A stretch of 64,000 bases of DNA from Mesorhizobium caraganae (lineage in GTDB: Bacteria; Pseudomonadota; Alphaproteobacteria; Rhizobiales; Rhizobiaceae), in the NCBI RefSeq assembly GCF_016836705.1, contig NZ_JAFCGY010000002.1, positions 1-64,000 on the forward strand, read 5' to 3'. The notes below the pieces were generated by a model. That model was not told the origin of the DNA. It did not search any database and saw nothing but the letters and a program-made list of their open reading frames with translations. Below, in pieces: positions 10,323-18,676 of the stretch; the first letter of the stretch is position 1; each line of letters opens with the position of its first letter. The translations under genes and the position numbers were made by a program.

Positions 10323-10645
10323 ACCCCTGCCGCCGAGATATGGGCGCGAACCACGGTGCTATCGACCATCTGCACCAGATGCGCTGACGACGAGAGCGAA
10401 GCGGGGAGATCGAAGAAGGTCTCGAAAACGCCAGCCTTGCTCAGCCGGTCGAAGCGTTTCCAAACGCTGTTCCATTTGGCGAACCGCTCCGGCAGCGCCC
10501 GCCAGGTGATGTTGTGCACTGAGAAATAGTGCAGCGCCTCCAGGAAAAGCCGGTCGTCTCGGCCTTTCGCCCCGCGCCGCGGCAGCGAAGCGCGGAAGAC
10601 CTCCATCGCGTTCGCCCAATCCGTATCCGTCATCTTCGTGGACAT
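10256..10645 (-). CDS. IS5-family transposase, N-terminal frame (orfA)
   Basis: This 129-residue frame gives the N-terminal half of an IS5-family transposase, with the DUF4096-like opening and the first catalytic Asp in LVQMVDSTVVRAHISA. It reads through the slippery run A4G5 (10314-10322; GTA AAA GGG GGC in this frame) and then runs about 20 out-of-frame codons to a stop at 10256. The heptamer A-AAA-GGG at the point where the second frame overlaps fits programmed -1 frameshifting, as known for the IS427 group. A GGAGG-like site precedes ATG 10645. Confidence 0.85.
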   Translation of the reverse strand: MSTKMTDTDWANAMEVFRASLPRRGAKGRDDRLFLEALHYFSVHNITWRALPERFAKWNSVWKRFDRLSKAGVFETFFDLPASLSSSAHLVQMVDSTVVRAHISAAGVKGGRKIRHSVAHAAASRPKSI

Positions 10646-10739
10646 TGCCGACCTCCAGAATCAGTCGGCAATCCATGAATCACACTGGATCCTTGGTGGA
10701 ACCCTCAAAGATATACCGGTGTCATTTTGCCCACGCAGC

Positions 10740-11621
10740 CTAGGGATGAAGCCCCAGGCGCTTGACGGTAGAAACGGCGAAACCCATGAACTCCCTGACC
10801 CGTGCGGGCACGAATTTCTGTGCCGGGTAAGCAAAGTAGAGGCCGGTGAACGGCGAGCGCAGATCGGGGAGCACCCGCACCAGATCGAGCTGATGGGCGA
10901 GATAGCCGGGAAGGAAGCTGATCCCCAGCCCCATCGCCACGAGGGCCCTGACCGTCAGCAGATCGTCGCAGGCGAGTCCACCCGATAGGTCGATGCCGAT
11001 CTTCCGGTCGCCCATCAGCATCGGCAGCGGTCGCGCCCATGGCTTGCTAATGGCGATGAGATCATGATGTTCGAGTTCGTCCAGCGAGGCGGGCGTGCCC
11101 CGGCGGTTGAGGTAGGACTGGCAGGCAAATAGTCCCGACGGACCTGTCACGAACGCTCGCGAGATCAAGCTTGAATCGTGCAGGGGGCCGACGCGCACGG
11201 CGAGGTCGATGCCCTCGGCGACGAGATCGGCAACGCGGTCGGTGACGACGAGATCAACGGCAACCGCCGGATAAGCCTCACGGAACGCGGCAATGACAGG
11301 CGGTAGAAGCGTCTGCGCGATGTCCACCGACGCCGTCAACCGAAGCTGTCCACCGATCCCCGCCGACTCTGCGCGAAGCTCCGCTTCGACGGTCTCGATT
11401 TCACGCAGCGCGGCGCGACATCGCTCGAAATAGGCCTGGCCCTCGCGCGTAGCGCGCAGCTTTCTGGTCGTACGCTGGATCAACGTGAACCCGAGCCGTC
11501 GCTCCAGGGCCGCGACCTTGGCGCTCACCGTCGTTGCAGGCATGCCAAGACGCCGCGCCGCGCCGGCAAAGCTCCCCGCCTCGAGGACGTTGATGAAGAC
11601 GCTGATCTCATCGATGCGCAT
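10740..11621 (-). CDS. LysR-family transcriptional regulator
   Basis: A 293-residue LysR regulator: N-terminal winged helix-turn-helix (FAGAARRLGMPATTVSAKVAALERRLGF, given here as residues 14 to 41 approximately, with IQRTTRKLRAT as the wing) and a periplasmic-binding-like effector domain to the C-terminus. The effector is not predictable. I place the start at ATG 11621, which follows a GGGA; the open extension to 11717 overlaps the promoter region. It diverges from the VOC gene at 11735 with 113 bases between, the classic arrangement of a LysR regulator and its target. Confidence 0.9.
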   Translation of the reverse strand: MRIDEISVFINVLEAGSFAGAARRLGMPATTVSAKVAALERRLGFTLIQRTTRKLRATREGQAYFERCRAALREIETVEAELRAESAGIGGQLRLTASVDIAQTLLPPVIAAFREAYPAVAVDLVVTDRVADLVAEGIDLAVRVGPLHDSSLISRAFVTGPSGLFACQSYLNRRGTPASLDELEHHDLIAISKPWARPLPMLMGDRKIGIDLSGGLACDDLLTVRALVAMGLGISFLPGYLAHQLDLVRVLPDLRSPFTGLYFAYPAQKFVPARVREFMGFAVSTVKRLGLHP

Positions 11622-11734
11622 TCCCGGGATTATGCAGAAAACGGGATTATCATTCCAGTCATCTCGCATTTTCCGCGCAATGAGTTTGCGCGATACTTTC
11701 GCTTGCGGAAATCGCATGCAAAGGAGCTGACGCC

Positions 11735-12274
11735 ATGAATAGCCATCCGATCAATGCTAATGACGCCGCCAGTGTCGTCGACGACTATAGCATCGACCCG
11801 CGCGTTCGGGTCGGTCACGTCCATCTCAAGGTCGCCGACATCGGGCGATCGCTGGCCTTCTATTGCGGCGTCCTCGGTTTCGGCGTCAACATTTCGCTGG
11901 GTGAGGAGGCCGTCTTTCTCGCGGCGGGCGGTTATCACCATCATCTGGCGCTCAACACTTGGGAAAGCCGTGGCGCTGCCGCGCCCCCTTTGGGCACAAC
12001 GGGCCTACACCATGTCGCCTTTCTCTATCCAACACGAGCTGCGCTGGCGGCTGCGTTGCACCGCCTGCGAGCGGCGGGGGTGGCGCTCACGGGCGCGAGC
12101 GACCATGGTGGCTCGGAGGCGATATATGTGCGCGATCCTGACGGCAACGGGGTAGAACTCTATTGGGACCGCCCGGAAACGGAATGGCCGCGCAACCCGG
12201 ACGGCAAGCTGAGGCTGGTCAGCAAGCCGCTCGACGTGGACAATCTGGCCCGCGAGGGGGCGTCCGACAGCTGA
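11735..12274 (+). CDS. VOC-fold protein, extradiol dioxygenase-like
   Basis: A 179-residue vicinal-oxygen-chelate protein. Candidate metal ligands are the His in VGHVHLKV, the His pair in GLHHVAF and the Glu in GNGVELYWDRP, matching the His-His-Glu set of catechol 2,3-dioxygenase-like members. YVRDPDGNGVELYWD is the typical C-terminal signature. The length is shorter than full catechol dioxygenases (about 300), so it is one two-repeat unit. The start at ATG 11735 has AAGGAG at good spacing. The divergent LysR gene probably controls it. The substrate is unknown. Confidence 0.85.
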   Translation: MNSHPINANDAASVVDDYSIDPRVRVGHVHLKVADIGRSLAFYCGVLGFGVNISLGEEAVFLAAGGYHHHLALNTWESRGAAAPPLGTTGLHHVAFLYPTRAALAAALHRLRAAGVALTGASDHGGSEAIYVRDPDGNGVELYWDRPETEWPRNPDGKLRLVSKPLDVDNLAREGASDS

Positions 12275-12321
12275 GCCTGCCGCCGCCATGGCGGGCTCGC
12301 GTTCGGAAGACTCGCGGCGAC

Positions 12322-12391
12322 AGCGGAAGCTTCGTATACTTTGGCCGTTACCCCCGGCTTCATCTTGCGCAAATCCGTCCACACGGCCTAG
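12322..12391 (+). pseudogene. Decayed 3' end of an IS5-type transposase gene
   Basis: Bases 12322-12391 align with the last codons of the IS transposase frame at 9864 read on its own strand: GGCTTCATCTTGC, CAAATCCGTCCACA and the stop-containing CCTAG are shared. A 2-base deletion and several changes destroy the frame. It is in opposite orientation to the intact IS and its end merges into the palindromic repeat that follows. Confidence 0.7.
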
Positions 12392-12545
12392 GGCGAAGCT
12401 CCGTCGCGAAGACCCTGGGATCCATTCCGTGACCTTGATCGAGGATGCAGCGGCGTAGAATTCTGCACCGTTTTCAACGCCTTAACGTCACGGCATGGAT
12501 CCTAGGGTCTGCGCTGCGTCGCTTCGCTCCTTGCTTCGCCATAGG
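12387..12545. repeat. Large imperfect intergenic palindrome
   Basis: Arm one (12387-12433, CCTAGGGCGAAGCTCCG to TCCATTCCGTGAC) is matched in reverse complement by arm two (12487-12545, GTCACGGCATGGATCC to GCTTCGCCATAGG), with about 53 bases between and one arm a dozen bases longer. It would fold as a long RNA or cruciform stem. The sequence type (GGATCC, GTCTGCGC, CTTCGCC blocks) is like the intergenic elements scattered in Mesorhizobium genomes. Confidence 0.8.
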
Positions 12546-12635
12546 ATGACGACGCGACGGGCGTTTCGGCTAACCTTCAGCGATGCGGCTGGTCAACAGA
12601 GTCCAGTTCCGCCCATGCCGGGCCGCGTCCGGCCC

Positions 12636-13025
12636 TCAACCGGGCGTGGCTTCGATCGTCACCCTGTTCGGGTAGAAGGCGCCGTGATCGCGAATCTTGA
12701 CCATTTCGTCGAAAGGTCGCTCATAGGCCCACATCGCGTCCTTGCCGGTTTCGCCGGCCGGCAGCACGCTCCAGTAGCTGGCGTCGCCCTTGTAGGGACA
12801 ATGCGTCGACAGGGCGGTTTTGCCGAGCTGGGTGAAATCGATGTCTTCGAACGGGATGTAGAAATGCTGGGGGTAGGGTGGTTCGGACAGAAGCTTCGCC
12901 CGCGTCGATGAGGCAATCACCGTATTGCCGGCACGCACGACCACGGTGCCGCGATAGGGTTCGACGGTGATGACCTTGCCGGGATTGCTCTGGAAGCCGG
13001 GGGCGGGGTTGGCGATCTGGTCCAT
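12636..13025 (-). CDS. DUF427 family protein
   Basis: A 129-residue protein of the DUF427 family, a small all-beta fold often seen as one module or in tandem. The characteristic segments are VVVRAGNTVIASSTRAKLLSE near the N-terminus, PYPQHFYIPFEDI in the middle and THCPYKGDASYWSV at about two thirds. The biochemical role of the family is not established as far as I know. The start at ATG 13025 follows AAGGAG. It is a single gene with the palindromic repeat on its 3' side. Confidence 0.88.
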   Translation of the reverse strand: MDQIANPAPGFQSNPGKVITVEPYRGTVVVRAGNTVIASSTRAKLLSEPPYPQHFYIPFEDIDFTQLGKTALSTHCPYKGDASYWSVLPAGETGKDAMWAYERPFDEMVKIRDHGAFYPNRVTIEATPG

Positions 13026-13168
13026 GCGGGGGTTCTCCTTGTCCGATTGGGAGCACGGGGGATTGCTTCCCACGTTCTTAAGTGTGTTCGGAGAACCAGT
13101 TGCGCAAGGCCATCGTGACTGGCCAGGCGTGCCCGGTCGGTCGTTGAACGATCACGTATGCGAGAACG

Positions 13169-13600
13169 TCAGGCCGCGGTCTTGAACACGTCCATGAGGC
13201 CGGCATAGGCAGCGGCAATGCCGGCCACCGGATTGGTGCTTCTTGACGTGGTCTCGACCTTCAGCGCGCCGCCGCCGGTCGGCAAAGTGAGCAGCAGGAA
13301 CTGGCGATTGCCGCCATCGCCGATCGATGCGGCAGCGACATGCTGGCCTTCGCCTTCGTTCTGGACGCACATTTTGAACAGCAGCGTGCCGCCGACCGCC
13401 TCAAGGGCGCCGCCGACCACCTCGACAAATTCGTCTTCGGAAACCTTTTTGGCCTCCGGCACCAGATCGGCCAGACTTGCAGCCAGCGTATCTTCAAGCT
13501 CTTTGTCGTCGAGCTGAATGTCGTCCAACTGCACGTCGTCCAACTGCACGTCTTCGGCCTGGCTCTCGTCCAACGGCCTGTCGTCGAGCTGCGCGTCCAT
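13169..13600 (-). CDS. Acidic protein with tandem QLDD repeats, unknown function
   Basis: I do not recognise this 143-residue protein. The N-terminal 40 residues are very acidic and repetitive: after MDAQLDDRPLDE come near-perfect pentad repeats VQLDD, VQLDD, IQLDD, KELED. The DNA repeats too (a 15-base unit around 13527-13556). The remainder looks globular, with EDEFVEVVGGALEAVGG followed by beta-rich segments (GGTLLFKMCVQ, NRQFLLLTLPTGG) and a C-terminal small-residue helix. The N-terminus could be a leader or partner-binding tail. The start at ATG 13600 has AAAGAGG. A palindrome made of GTTAAC units lies upstream. Confidence 0.6.
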   Translation of the reverse strand: MDAQLDDRPLDESQAEDVQLDDVQLDDIQLDDKELEDTLAASLADLVPEAKKVSEDEFVEVVGGALEAVGGTLLFKMCVQNEGEGQHVAAASIGDGGNRQFLLLTLPTGGGALKVETTSRSTNPVAGIAAAYAGLMDVFKTAA

Positions 13601-13638
13601 GCGAACCTCTTTCAGTCGCCTATCGCACCCCTTGCCCC

Positions 13639-13654
13639 GTTAACGAACGTTAAC
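13639..13654. promoter_or_regulatory. GTTAACG palindrome, CtrA-like site
   Basis: GTTAACG-AA-CGTTAAC is a perfect inverted repeat 39 bases upstream of the QLDD-repeat gene, and a second palindrome CCGTTAACGG is at 13713-13722. TTAA spaced from TTAAC resembles CtrA boxes, but the gap is 6 instead of the usual 7 bases. Either gene of this divergent pair could be the target. Confidence 0.35.
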
Positions 13655-13808
13655 ACCGACGATGGCCGGATTGTGGCGGTTTCCCCAGGGATTCGATCAC
13701 TGCTTGCTTCAGCCGTTAACGGTTGGAGACTTGATGACTGGACAATCTGTCCGTTCGTCTCACAATGGAACAAAAACGGAAGAACGAGGAACCAATGGGA
13801 GGAACCAG

Positions 13809-15437
13809 ATGCTCGGACTGATGCAGGAATGGCCGCTGCTCTGCCACAAGCTGATCGACAACGCCGAGCGGCAACACGGGACGCGAGAGATCGTGTCGCG
13901 CTCGATCGAAGGTCCGGTCGTTCGCACTACCTATACCGAGATCCATCGCCGCGCGCTGAAGGTTGCCCAAAGGCTCGAACGCGACGGCTTTGTGCTCGGC
14001 GACCGCATCGCGACCCTGGCCTGGAACACGGCGCGCCACATCGAGGCCTGGTACGGCATCATGGGCATTGGCGCCATCTATCACACACTGAACCCGCGGC
14101 TGTTTCCCGAGCAAATCGTCTGGATCATGAACAATGCCGAGGACAGAGCCATCTTCATCGACCTGACCTTCGTGCCGCTGCTTGAAAAGATCGCCGGCGC
14201 CGTCAAGTCGCTGAAAAAGGTGATCGTGCTGACCGACAAGGCGCATCTGCCTGAGACGACGCTGCCGAATGTGGTCGCCTATGAGGACTGGCTGAACGAG
14301 GCCGATGGCGACTTCGCCTGGAAGACGTTCCCTGAAAACACCGCCGCCGGCATGTGTTACACCTCCGGCACGACGGGCGATCCCAAGGGCGTGCTTTACA
14401 GCCACCGTTCGAACGTGTTGCACGCCATGATCGCCGCCATGCCCGATGCCATGGGCATCTCCGCGCGGGACACGATTCTCCCCGTCGTGCCGATGTTCCA
14501 TGCCAATGCCTGGGGCCTTGGCCAGAGCGCGCCGATGATCGGCGCCAAGCTGGTCATGCCCGGCTGCAAGATGGACGGCGCCTCGATCTGCGAGCTGCTC
14601 GACACCGAGAAGGTGACTTTCAGCGCCGCCGTGCCGACCGTGTGGATGATGCTGCTGCAGCATCTGGAGGAGACCGGCAAGAAGCTTCCCCATCTCAAGA
14701 AGGTCGTCATCGGCGGCTCGTCCTGTCCGCGCGCCATCACCAGGAAATTCCAGGACAATTACGGCGTCGAGGTCATCCATGCCTGGGGCATGACCGAAAT
14801 GTCGCCGCTCGGTACGCTGTGCACCATGAAGCCGCAATATCAGCAGCTCGAGGGCGAGGCCCGGCTCGATGTCCAGTGCAAGCAAGGCTACCCGCCCTTC
14901 GGCGTCGAGATGAAGGTGACGGACGATGACGACAAGGAACTGCCCTGGGACGGCAAGACCTTCGGCCGGCTGAAGGTGCGCGGCCCGGCCATCGCCAGCG
15001 CCTATTATGGCGGCGTCGGCGCCGAGCAGTTCGACAAGGACGGCTGGTTCGACACCGGCGACGTCGCCCATATCGATCCGGGCGGCTATATGCAGATCAC
15101 CGATCGCGCCAAGGACGTGATCAAGTCGGGCGGCGAGTGGATATCGACCATCGACCTGGAAAACCTCGCCGTCGGCCATCCCGATGTCGCCGAGGCAGCC
15201 GCTATCGGCGTCCATCATTCGAAATGGGGCGAACGGCCCTTGCTGGTCGTGGTCGCCAAGCCGGGCAAGGAGCCGAGCAAGGCCGACATCCTGGCTTTCA
15301 TGACCGGCAAGGTGGCGAAGTGGTGGATGCCCGACGACGTCGCCTTTGTCGGCGAAATCCCGCACACCGCCACCGGCAAGATACAGAAGATCACCTTGCG
15401 CAAGCAGTTCAGCGACTACCGCCTGCCGACGGATTGA
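13809..15437 (+). CDS. Fatty-acyl-CoA synthetase (AMP-forming)
   Basis: A 542-residue ANL-superfamily ligase that activates a fatty acid to its CoA thioester via an acyl-adenylate. Motifs: the P-loop-like [16 protein letters not shown] near residue 180, the A5-type [11 protein letters not shown] near 320, [25 protein letters not shown] near 415 to 435 and the C-terminal catalytic Lys in [15 protein letters not shown]. The resemblance is to medium/long-chain acyl-CoA ligases; acyl preference is not known. The start at ATG 13809 follows GGGAGGAA; a longer open frame back to 13662 lacks such a site. It has no obvious operon partner. Confidence 0.92.
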   Translation: MLGLMQEWPLLCHKLIDNAERQHGTREIVSRSIEGPVVRTTYTEIHRRALKVAQRLERDGFVLGDRIATLAWNTARHIEAWYGIMGIGAIYHTLNPRLFPEQIVWIMNNAEDRAIFIDLTFVPLLEKIAGAVKSLKKVIVLTDKAHLPETTLPNVVAYEDWLNEADGDFAWKTFPENTAAGMCYTSGTTGDPKGVLYSHRSNVLHAMIAAMPDAMGISARDTILPVVPMFHANAWGLGQSAPMIGAKLVMPGCKMDGASICELLDTEKVTFSAAVPTVWMMLLQHLEETGKKLPHLKKVVIGGSSCPRAITRKFQDNYGVEVIHAWGMTEMSPLGTLCTMKPQYQQLEGEARLDVQCKQGYPPFGVEMKVTDDDDKELPWDGKTFGRLKVRGPAIASAYYGGVGAEQFDKDGWFDTGDVAHIDPGGYMQITDRAKDVIKSGGEWISTIDLENLAVGHPDVAEAAAIGVHHSKWGERPLLVVVAKPGKEPSKADILAFMTGKVAKWWMPDDVAFVGEIPHTATGKIQKITLRKQFSDYRLPTD

Positions 15438-15517
15438 TCGAGACCGTGCGATTCCTTGACCTTCAAAAACGTTAGAGCAGGGATGTTCAATTTGCGGCTG
15501 CTTTGCTCTAAGCGTCT

Positions 15518-16327
15518 GTGCGGGTTGGGGCGGTGCTGAAGACAATGCAAATCGACGAGCGGCAGACATCGAAGGCGGCCGGCTGGTCGCGGCGCACGGG
15601 CGCTTTTGCCCTGGTGCTGTTGCTGACCGTGCTGGCCGGCCATCATTTCGAACTGGTCGAAACGCCGGCCTTCCTGTGGGTGCTGGCGATCGTCGCCCTG
15701 CTTGCCGCGTTCGCTTTGCTGTTTGCCGGCCTCGCTTTGTCCAGGTTGTGGCATTTCGGCGGCCGTGGCGGGCGCGACCTCTCGGTCGGCGCCTTGCTGG
15801 CGCTGCTGGTGCTGACGCCCTACGGCATCGCTGCCTATTGGGCGGCAACCACGCCGCCGCTCAGGGACATCTCGACCGATCTCGACAACCCGCCGGTGCT
15901 GGATACCAGCGACCGCACCAAGGATATGAACCTGCTCGCGCCGCCAACGCCGGGCGAGGCGCGCCTGCAGACCGACGCCTATCCGCTGGTCACCGGGCGC
16001 AGCTACGATCTGCCATTCGAAACCGTCGTCGACGCCGTCGAAACCGTGCTCGACCGCCGCGACTGGCAGCTTACCGCACCTTATCCGGTGACAGACGGTC
16101 AGGACGAGGTAACGATATCGGCCGTGGCCCGGAGCTTCGTGGTCGGCCTGCCCGCCGACGTCGCGATCCGGGTGAGCAATGACGGCGACACCATCGTCGT
16201 CGACATGCGCTCGGCCTCCCGCTACGGCCGCTACGACCTCGGCGACAATGCCGCGCGTATTGTCGGATTCCTCGCCGAGCTCGACCAGGAGGTTGCGGGG
16301 CAGGTGGGGGCGGCACCGGCTGAGTGA
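15518..16327 (+). CDS. DUF1499 membrane protein
   Basis: A 269-residue protein with two to three N-terminal membrane helices (about residues 25 to 45, 50 to 75 and 88 to 107: GAFALVLLLTVLAG, VLAIVALLAAFALLFAG, VGALLALLVLTPYGIAAYW) and a soluble DUF1499 domain after them, seen in YDLPFETVVDAVETVLDRRDWQL and the DMRSASRYGRYDLGDNAARI signature. The function of the family is not known; the domain probably sits on the periplasmic side. The start is uncertain: GTG 15518, GTG 15533 and ATG 15545 are in frame and none has a decisive ribosome site. Confidence 0.8.
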   Translation: MRVGAVLKTMQIDERQTSKAAGWSRRTGAFALVLLLTVLAGHHFELVETPAFLWVLAIVALLAAFALLFAGLALSRLWHFGGRGGRDLSVGALLALLVLTPYGIAAYWAATTPPLRDISTDLDNPPVLDTSDRTKDMNLLAPPTPGEARLQTDAYPLVTGRSYDLPFETVVDAVETVLDRRDWQLTAPYPVTDGQDEVTISAVARSFVVGLPADVAIRVSNDGDTIVVDMRSASRYGRYDLGDNAARIVGFLAELDQEVAGQVGAAPAE

Positions 16328-16398
16328 CATCCAGAGCACCTGACGGCCAATCGGAATCGCTTGGCGCCGCAAAAATGCGGATTGAGACCGCGGGCAGA

Positions 16399-17397
16399 CT
16401 ACTCGGCCGGGTCGAATTTGCCTTGCAACAAGACTGTCACGACCGGCCCAAGCGGATTGGCGATCCGGCTTTCCAGGACTTCGATGAGTTTGTGCCCGAC
16501 GTCTGCCATGTCTACGGAATGAACGCCGATCTTCGCCGGCAGGAAGCGCGCCAGACGCGTGTTGTCCCGGGTGACGATGTGGACGTCGCGGCCGGGCTCA
16601 AGACCCCGCCTGCCGAGAGCGTGCAACGCTCCCAGAAGGCCCAGTTCGTTGGCGCATGCCAGGCCCGTCGGCGGATCTGATGACGCCAGCAGGCGATCGA
16701 ACCAGGCTACGCTCGATTCCATCGTGAACGTGCCGTGACCGATCAGCGATTGGTCGATCGGAATACCGGCCTCGGCCATCGCCCTGCCATAGCCGGCAAG
16801 ACGCATGGCGCTCGCCTGATCCTTCGCCACGAGGAGTTGCAGGGCAATACGCCGGCAGCCCTTGTCCATGAGCCGTTGCGTCGCATCATAGGCAATCTGC
16901 TCATTGTCGATATCGACATAGGGATACGCGACGTCCAGGTCGGTTCTTCCAAACGCCACGAACGGGATGCGTTGATCCAGCAGCAGCTTGACGCGCGGAT
17001 CACCCGAGACCATGCGCGTGATGATCAGGCCGTCCGCGCTGCGCGCGTCGAGCAGGCGCTGTACGCTTTCGACGGGATCGTCATCGGGCGTGGTCGAATA
17101 GATGGACAGACTGTAGCCTGCTTGCCGCGCCGCCAGCGTCATGCCTTCGATCAAGGGAAGCTTCGCCAGATCGGACAGGTAGTCGCGTGTCTCCATCGGC
17201 AGCACTGCCGTCAGCATCAGGGTTCGTCCGGTTTTGAGCGCGCGACCGTGATGATTGGGAACATACCCGACCCGCTTCGCCACTTCCTTGACGCGGGCTA
17301 TGGTCGACGGCTGCACTTCCGGCCCATCCTTCAGAGCGCGGGACACCGTGGTCACCGAAAGGGAAAGTTCTGCCGCGATCTGTTTCAAATTGGCCAT
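16399..17397 (-). CDS. LacI-family transcriptional repressor
   Basis: A 332-residue LacI/GalR regulator: N-terminal helix-turn-helix and hinge (NLKQIAAELSLSVTTVSRALK, then VAKRVGYVPNHHGRALKTG) and a periplasmic-binding-like effector/dimer domain (for example DARSADGLIITRMVSGDP and PPTGLACANELGLLGALHALG). The ligand is likely the compound taken up by the ABC operon that diverges from it. Two AACGTTA-centred palindromes lie between the genes, one of them perfect. ATG 17397 is chosen because it starts the conserved HTH; ATG 17412, five codons earlier, is also open. Confidence 0.9.
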   Translation of the reverse strand: MANLKQIAAELSLSVTTVSRALKDGPEVQPSTIARVKEVAKRVGYVPNHHGRALKTGRTLMLTAVLPMETRDYLSDLAKLPLIEGMTLAARQAGYSLSIYSTTPDDDPVESVQRLLDARSADGLIITRMVSGDPRVKLLLDQRIPFVAFGRTDLDVAYPYVDIDNEQIAYDATQRLMDKGCRRIALQLLVAKDQASAMRLAGYGRAMAEAGIPIDQSLIGHGTFTMESSVAWFDRLLASSDPPTGLACANELGLLGALHALGRRGLEPGRDVHIVTRDNTRLARFLPAKIGVHSVDMADVGHKLIEVLESRIANPLGPVVTVLLQGKFDPAE

Positions 17398-17442
17398 ATC
17401 GCCCGACTTCATTTGCCAAAGCGCCGGCTGATCCTGCTGGGC

Positions 17443-17460
17443 ATCGCAACGTTACCGGAT
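17443..17460. promoter_or_regulatory. Imperfect LacI-type operator (second site)
   Basis: ATCGCAACGTTACCGGAT shares the AACGTTAC core with the perfect site at 17539-17556, and lies 46 bases before the regulator's ATG. The centres are about 97 bases apart, near nine helical turns, so looping and autoregulation are plausible. Confidence 0.5.
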
Positions 17461-17538
17461 TCGACCTGAGGGTCAAATCCAGGCCTCCAGCCTGAACGGA
17501 CCTGCTGGCGTCAGCTTGACTATAGGGCGATTTTCGGC

Positions 17539-17556
17539 AATCGTAACGTTACGATT
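17539..17556. promoter_or_regulatory. Perfect 18-bp palindrome, probable LacI-family operator
   Basis: AATCGTAACGTTACGATT equals its own reverse complement and has the central CG typical of LacI/GalR operators. A TTGACT at 17516-17521 and an A+T-rich stretch after the palindrome suggest that it overlaps the transporter promoter. Confidence 0.8.
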
Positions 17557-17608
17557 ATAAAAAAGCCTATCTTGTCGGCATTTTGATAAATCCGGAGGAG
17601 GAGAAATC

Positions 17609-18652
17609 ATGTCCCGGTTACTACGCATTTCCCTGGCAGCGATCGCAGTCTCGGCGGCCTTGCCCGTCTATGCCCAAACAGTCACCATCACCACGGCGGG
17701 CGGCGACTATGGCAACGCCATAAAGGAGGCCATGTGGGCTCCCGCTGCAAAAGAGCTCGGCTATGATGTCCGCGAGGAGACGCAAAGCGACGGCTTGGCT
17801 GCCCTCAAGATGCAGGTAACCTCGGGTGCGGTTACGACCGACATCATCCACCTCGGCTCACCGGAAGGCGCGCAGGCGGCCGCACAGTCGCTGCTGGAGC
17901 CGCTCGACTACAAGATCATCGATCCCAACTCCGTGCCGGCCGGCGCAAAGTCCGACTACTGCTATCCGTTCGACTCCTATGGCACCGTCATGTCGTGGAA
18001 CACCAAGACCTATGGCGACAATCCACCAAAGACCTGGGCGGAGTTCTGGGACGTCGCCAAATTCCCGGGCCGTCGCGCGCTGCGCGCCAATGCGCAGGAC
18101 TTGATCGAGATCGCGCTGCTCTCGGACGGCCTGGCACCGGCGGACGTCTATCCTGTGCTCAGCACGCCGGAGGGTTTGGAGCGCGCCATCAAGCGGCTTG
18201 ACGCGATCAAACCAAATGTCTCGGTGTGGTGGACCTCCGGAGCGCAGTCGGCGCAATTGCTGAAAGACGGCGAGGCGGATCTGGTCGTCACCTGGAATGG
18301 GCGAGCCCAGACGGTGAAGACGGATGGCGGCGCGATCGACTATACGTTCAAGGGTTCCGTCATCGGCACGGACTGCCTTGCGGTGCCGAAGGGGGCGCCG
18401 AACAAGGAAGCTGCCATGAAGCTCATCGCGGCGATGACGCAGCCCGCACGGGTGGCGAAGCTGACCGACTTCATCGCCTATGGTCCGGTCAATCCTGCCG
18501 GCTATGAGGGTGATCTTATTCCCAAAGATCGCCTCAAGACCCTGGCGACGGCGCCTGAAAATGCCGGCACTTCGGTGTTTTCGAATGCCGACTGGTGGGT
18601 CAAGAACGGCGAGGCTGCCCAAAAAGCCTTCGATGAGATGATGGCCCGCTGA
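17609..18652 (+). CDS. ABC transporter substrate-binding protein, polyamine type
   Basis: A 347-residue periplasmic solute-binding protein of the spermidine/putrescine class. The first 22 residues are a signal peptide (cut after VYA), followed by VTITTAGGDYGNAIKEAMW, which starts the N lobe, and PFDSYGTVMSWNTKTYG, which lines the usual cleft. Its length and layout fit PotD-like proteins. The ribosome site GGAGGAG is very good. It opens an operon with the ATPase and two permeases, and a phosphorylase gene ends it. The ligand is not necessarily a polyamine; the phosphorylase neighbour suggests a nucleoside-like compound. Confidence 0.9.
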   Translation: MSRLLRISLAAIAVSAALPVYAQTVTITTAGGDYGNAIKEAMWAPAAKELGYDVREETQSDGLAALKMQVTSGAVTTDIIHLGSPEGAQAAAQSLLEPLDYKIIDPNSVPAGAKSDYCYPFDSYGTVMSWNTKTYGDNPPKTWAEFWDVAKFPGRRALRANAQDLIEIALLSDGLAPADVYPVLSTPEGLERAIKRLDAIKPNVSVWWTSGAQSAQLLKDGEADLVVTWNGRAQTVKTDGGAIDYTFKGSVIGTDCLAVPKGAPNKEAAMKLIAAMTQPARVAKLTDFIAYGPVNPAGYEGDLIPKDRLKTLATAPENAGTSVFSNADWWVKNGEAAQKAFDEMMAR

Positions 18653-18676
18653 GTCTCAGCTCTCAGGCTGAAGCAC

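Larger units (their letters stand above)
9864..10645 (-). mobile_element. IS5-family (IS427-like) insertion sequence, coding core
   Basis: Two overlapping frames on the minus strand encode one DDE transposase through a -1 frameshift. I could not identify convincing terminal inverted repeats or target duplications by eye, so only the coding core is given. The frames are otherwise undamaged, which suggests a recent or still functional element. It sits between the deacetylase-like gene and the LysR gene. Confidence 0.85.

Noticed and set aside
13716..15848. 710-codon open frame on the minus strand opposite the acyl-CoA ligase
   Set aside because: Shadow of the ligase gene; composition is unlike a protein and it crosses into the next gene's promoter.
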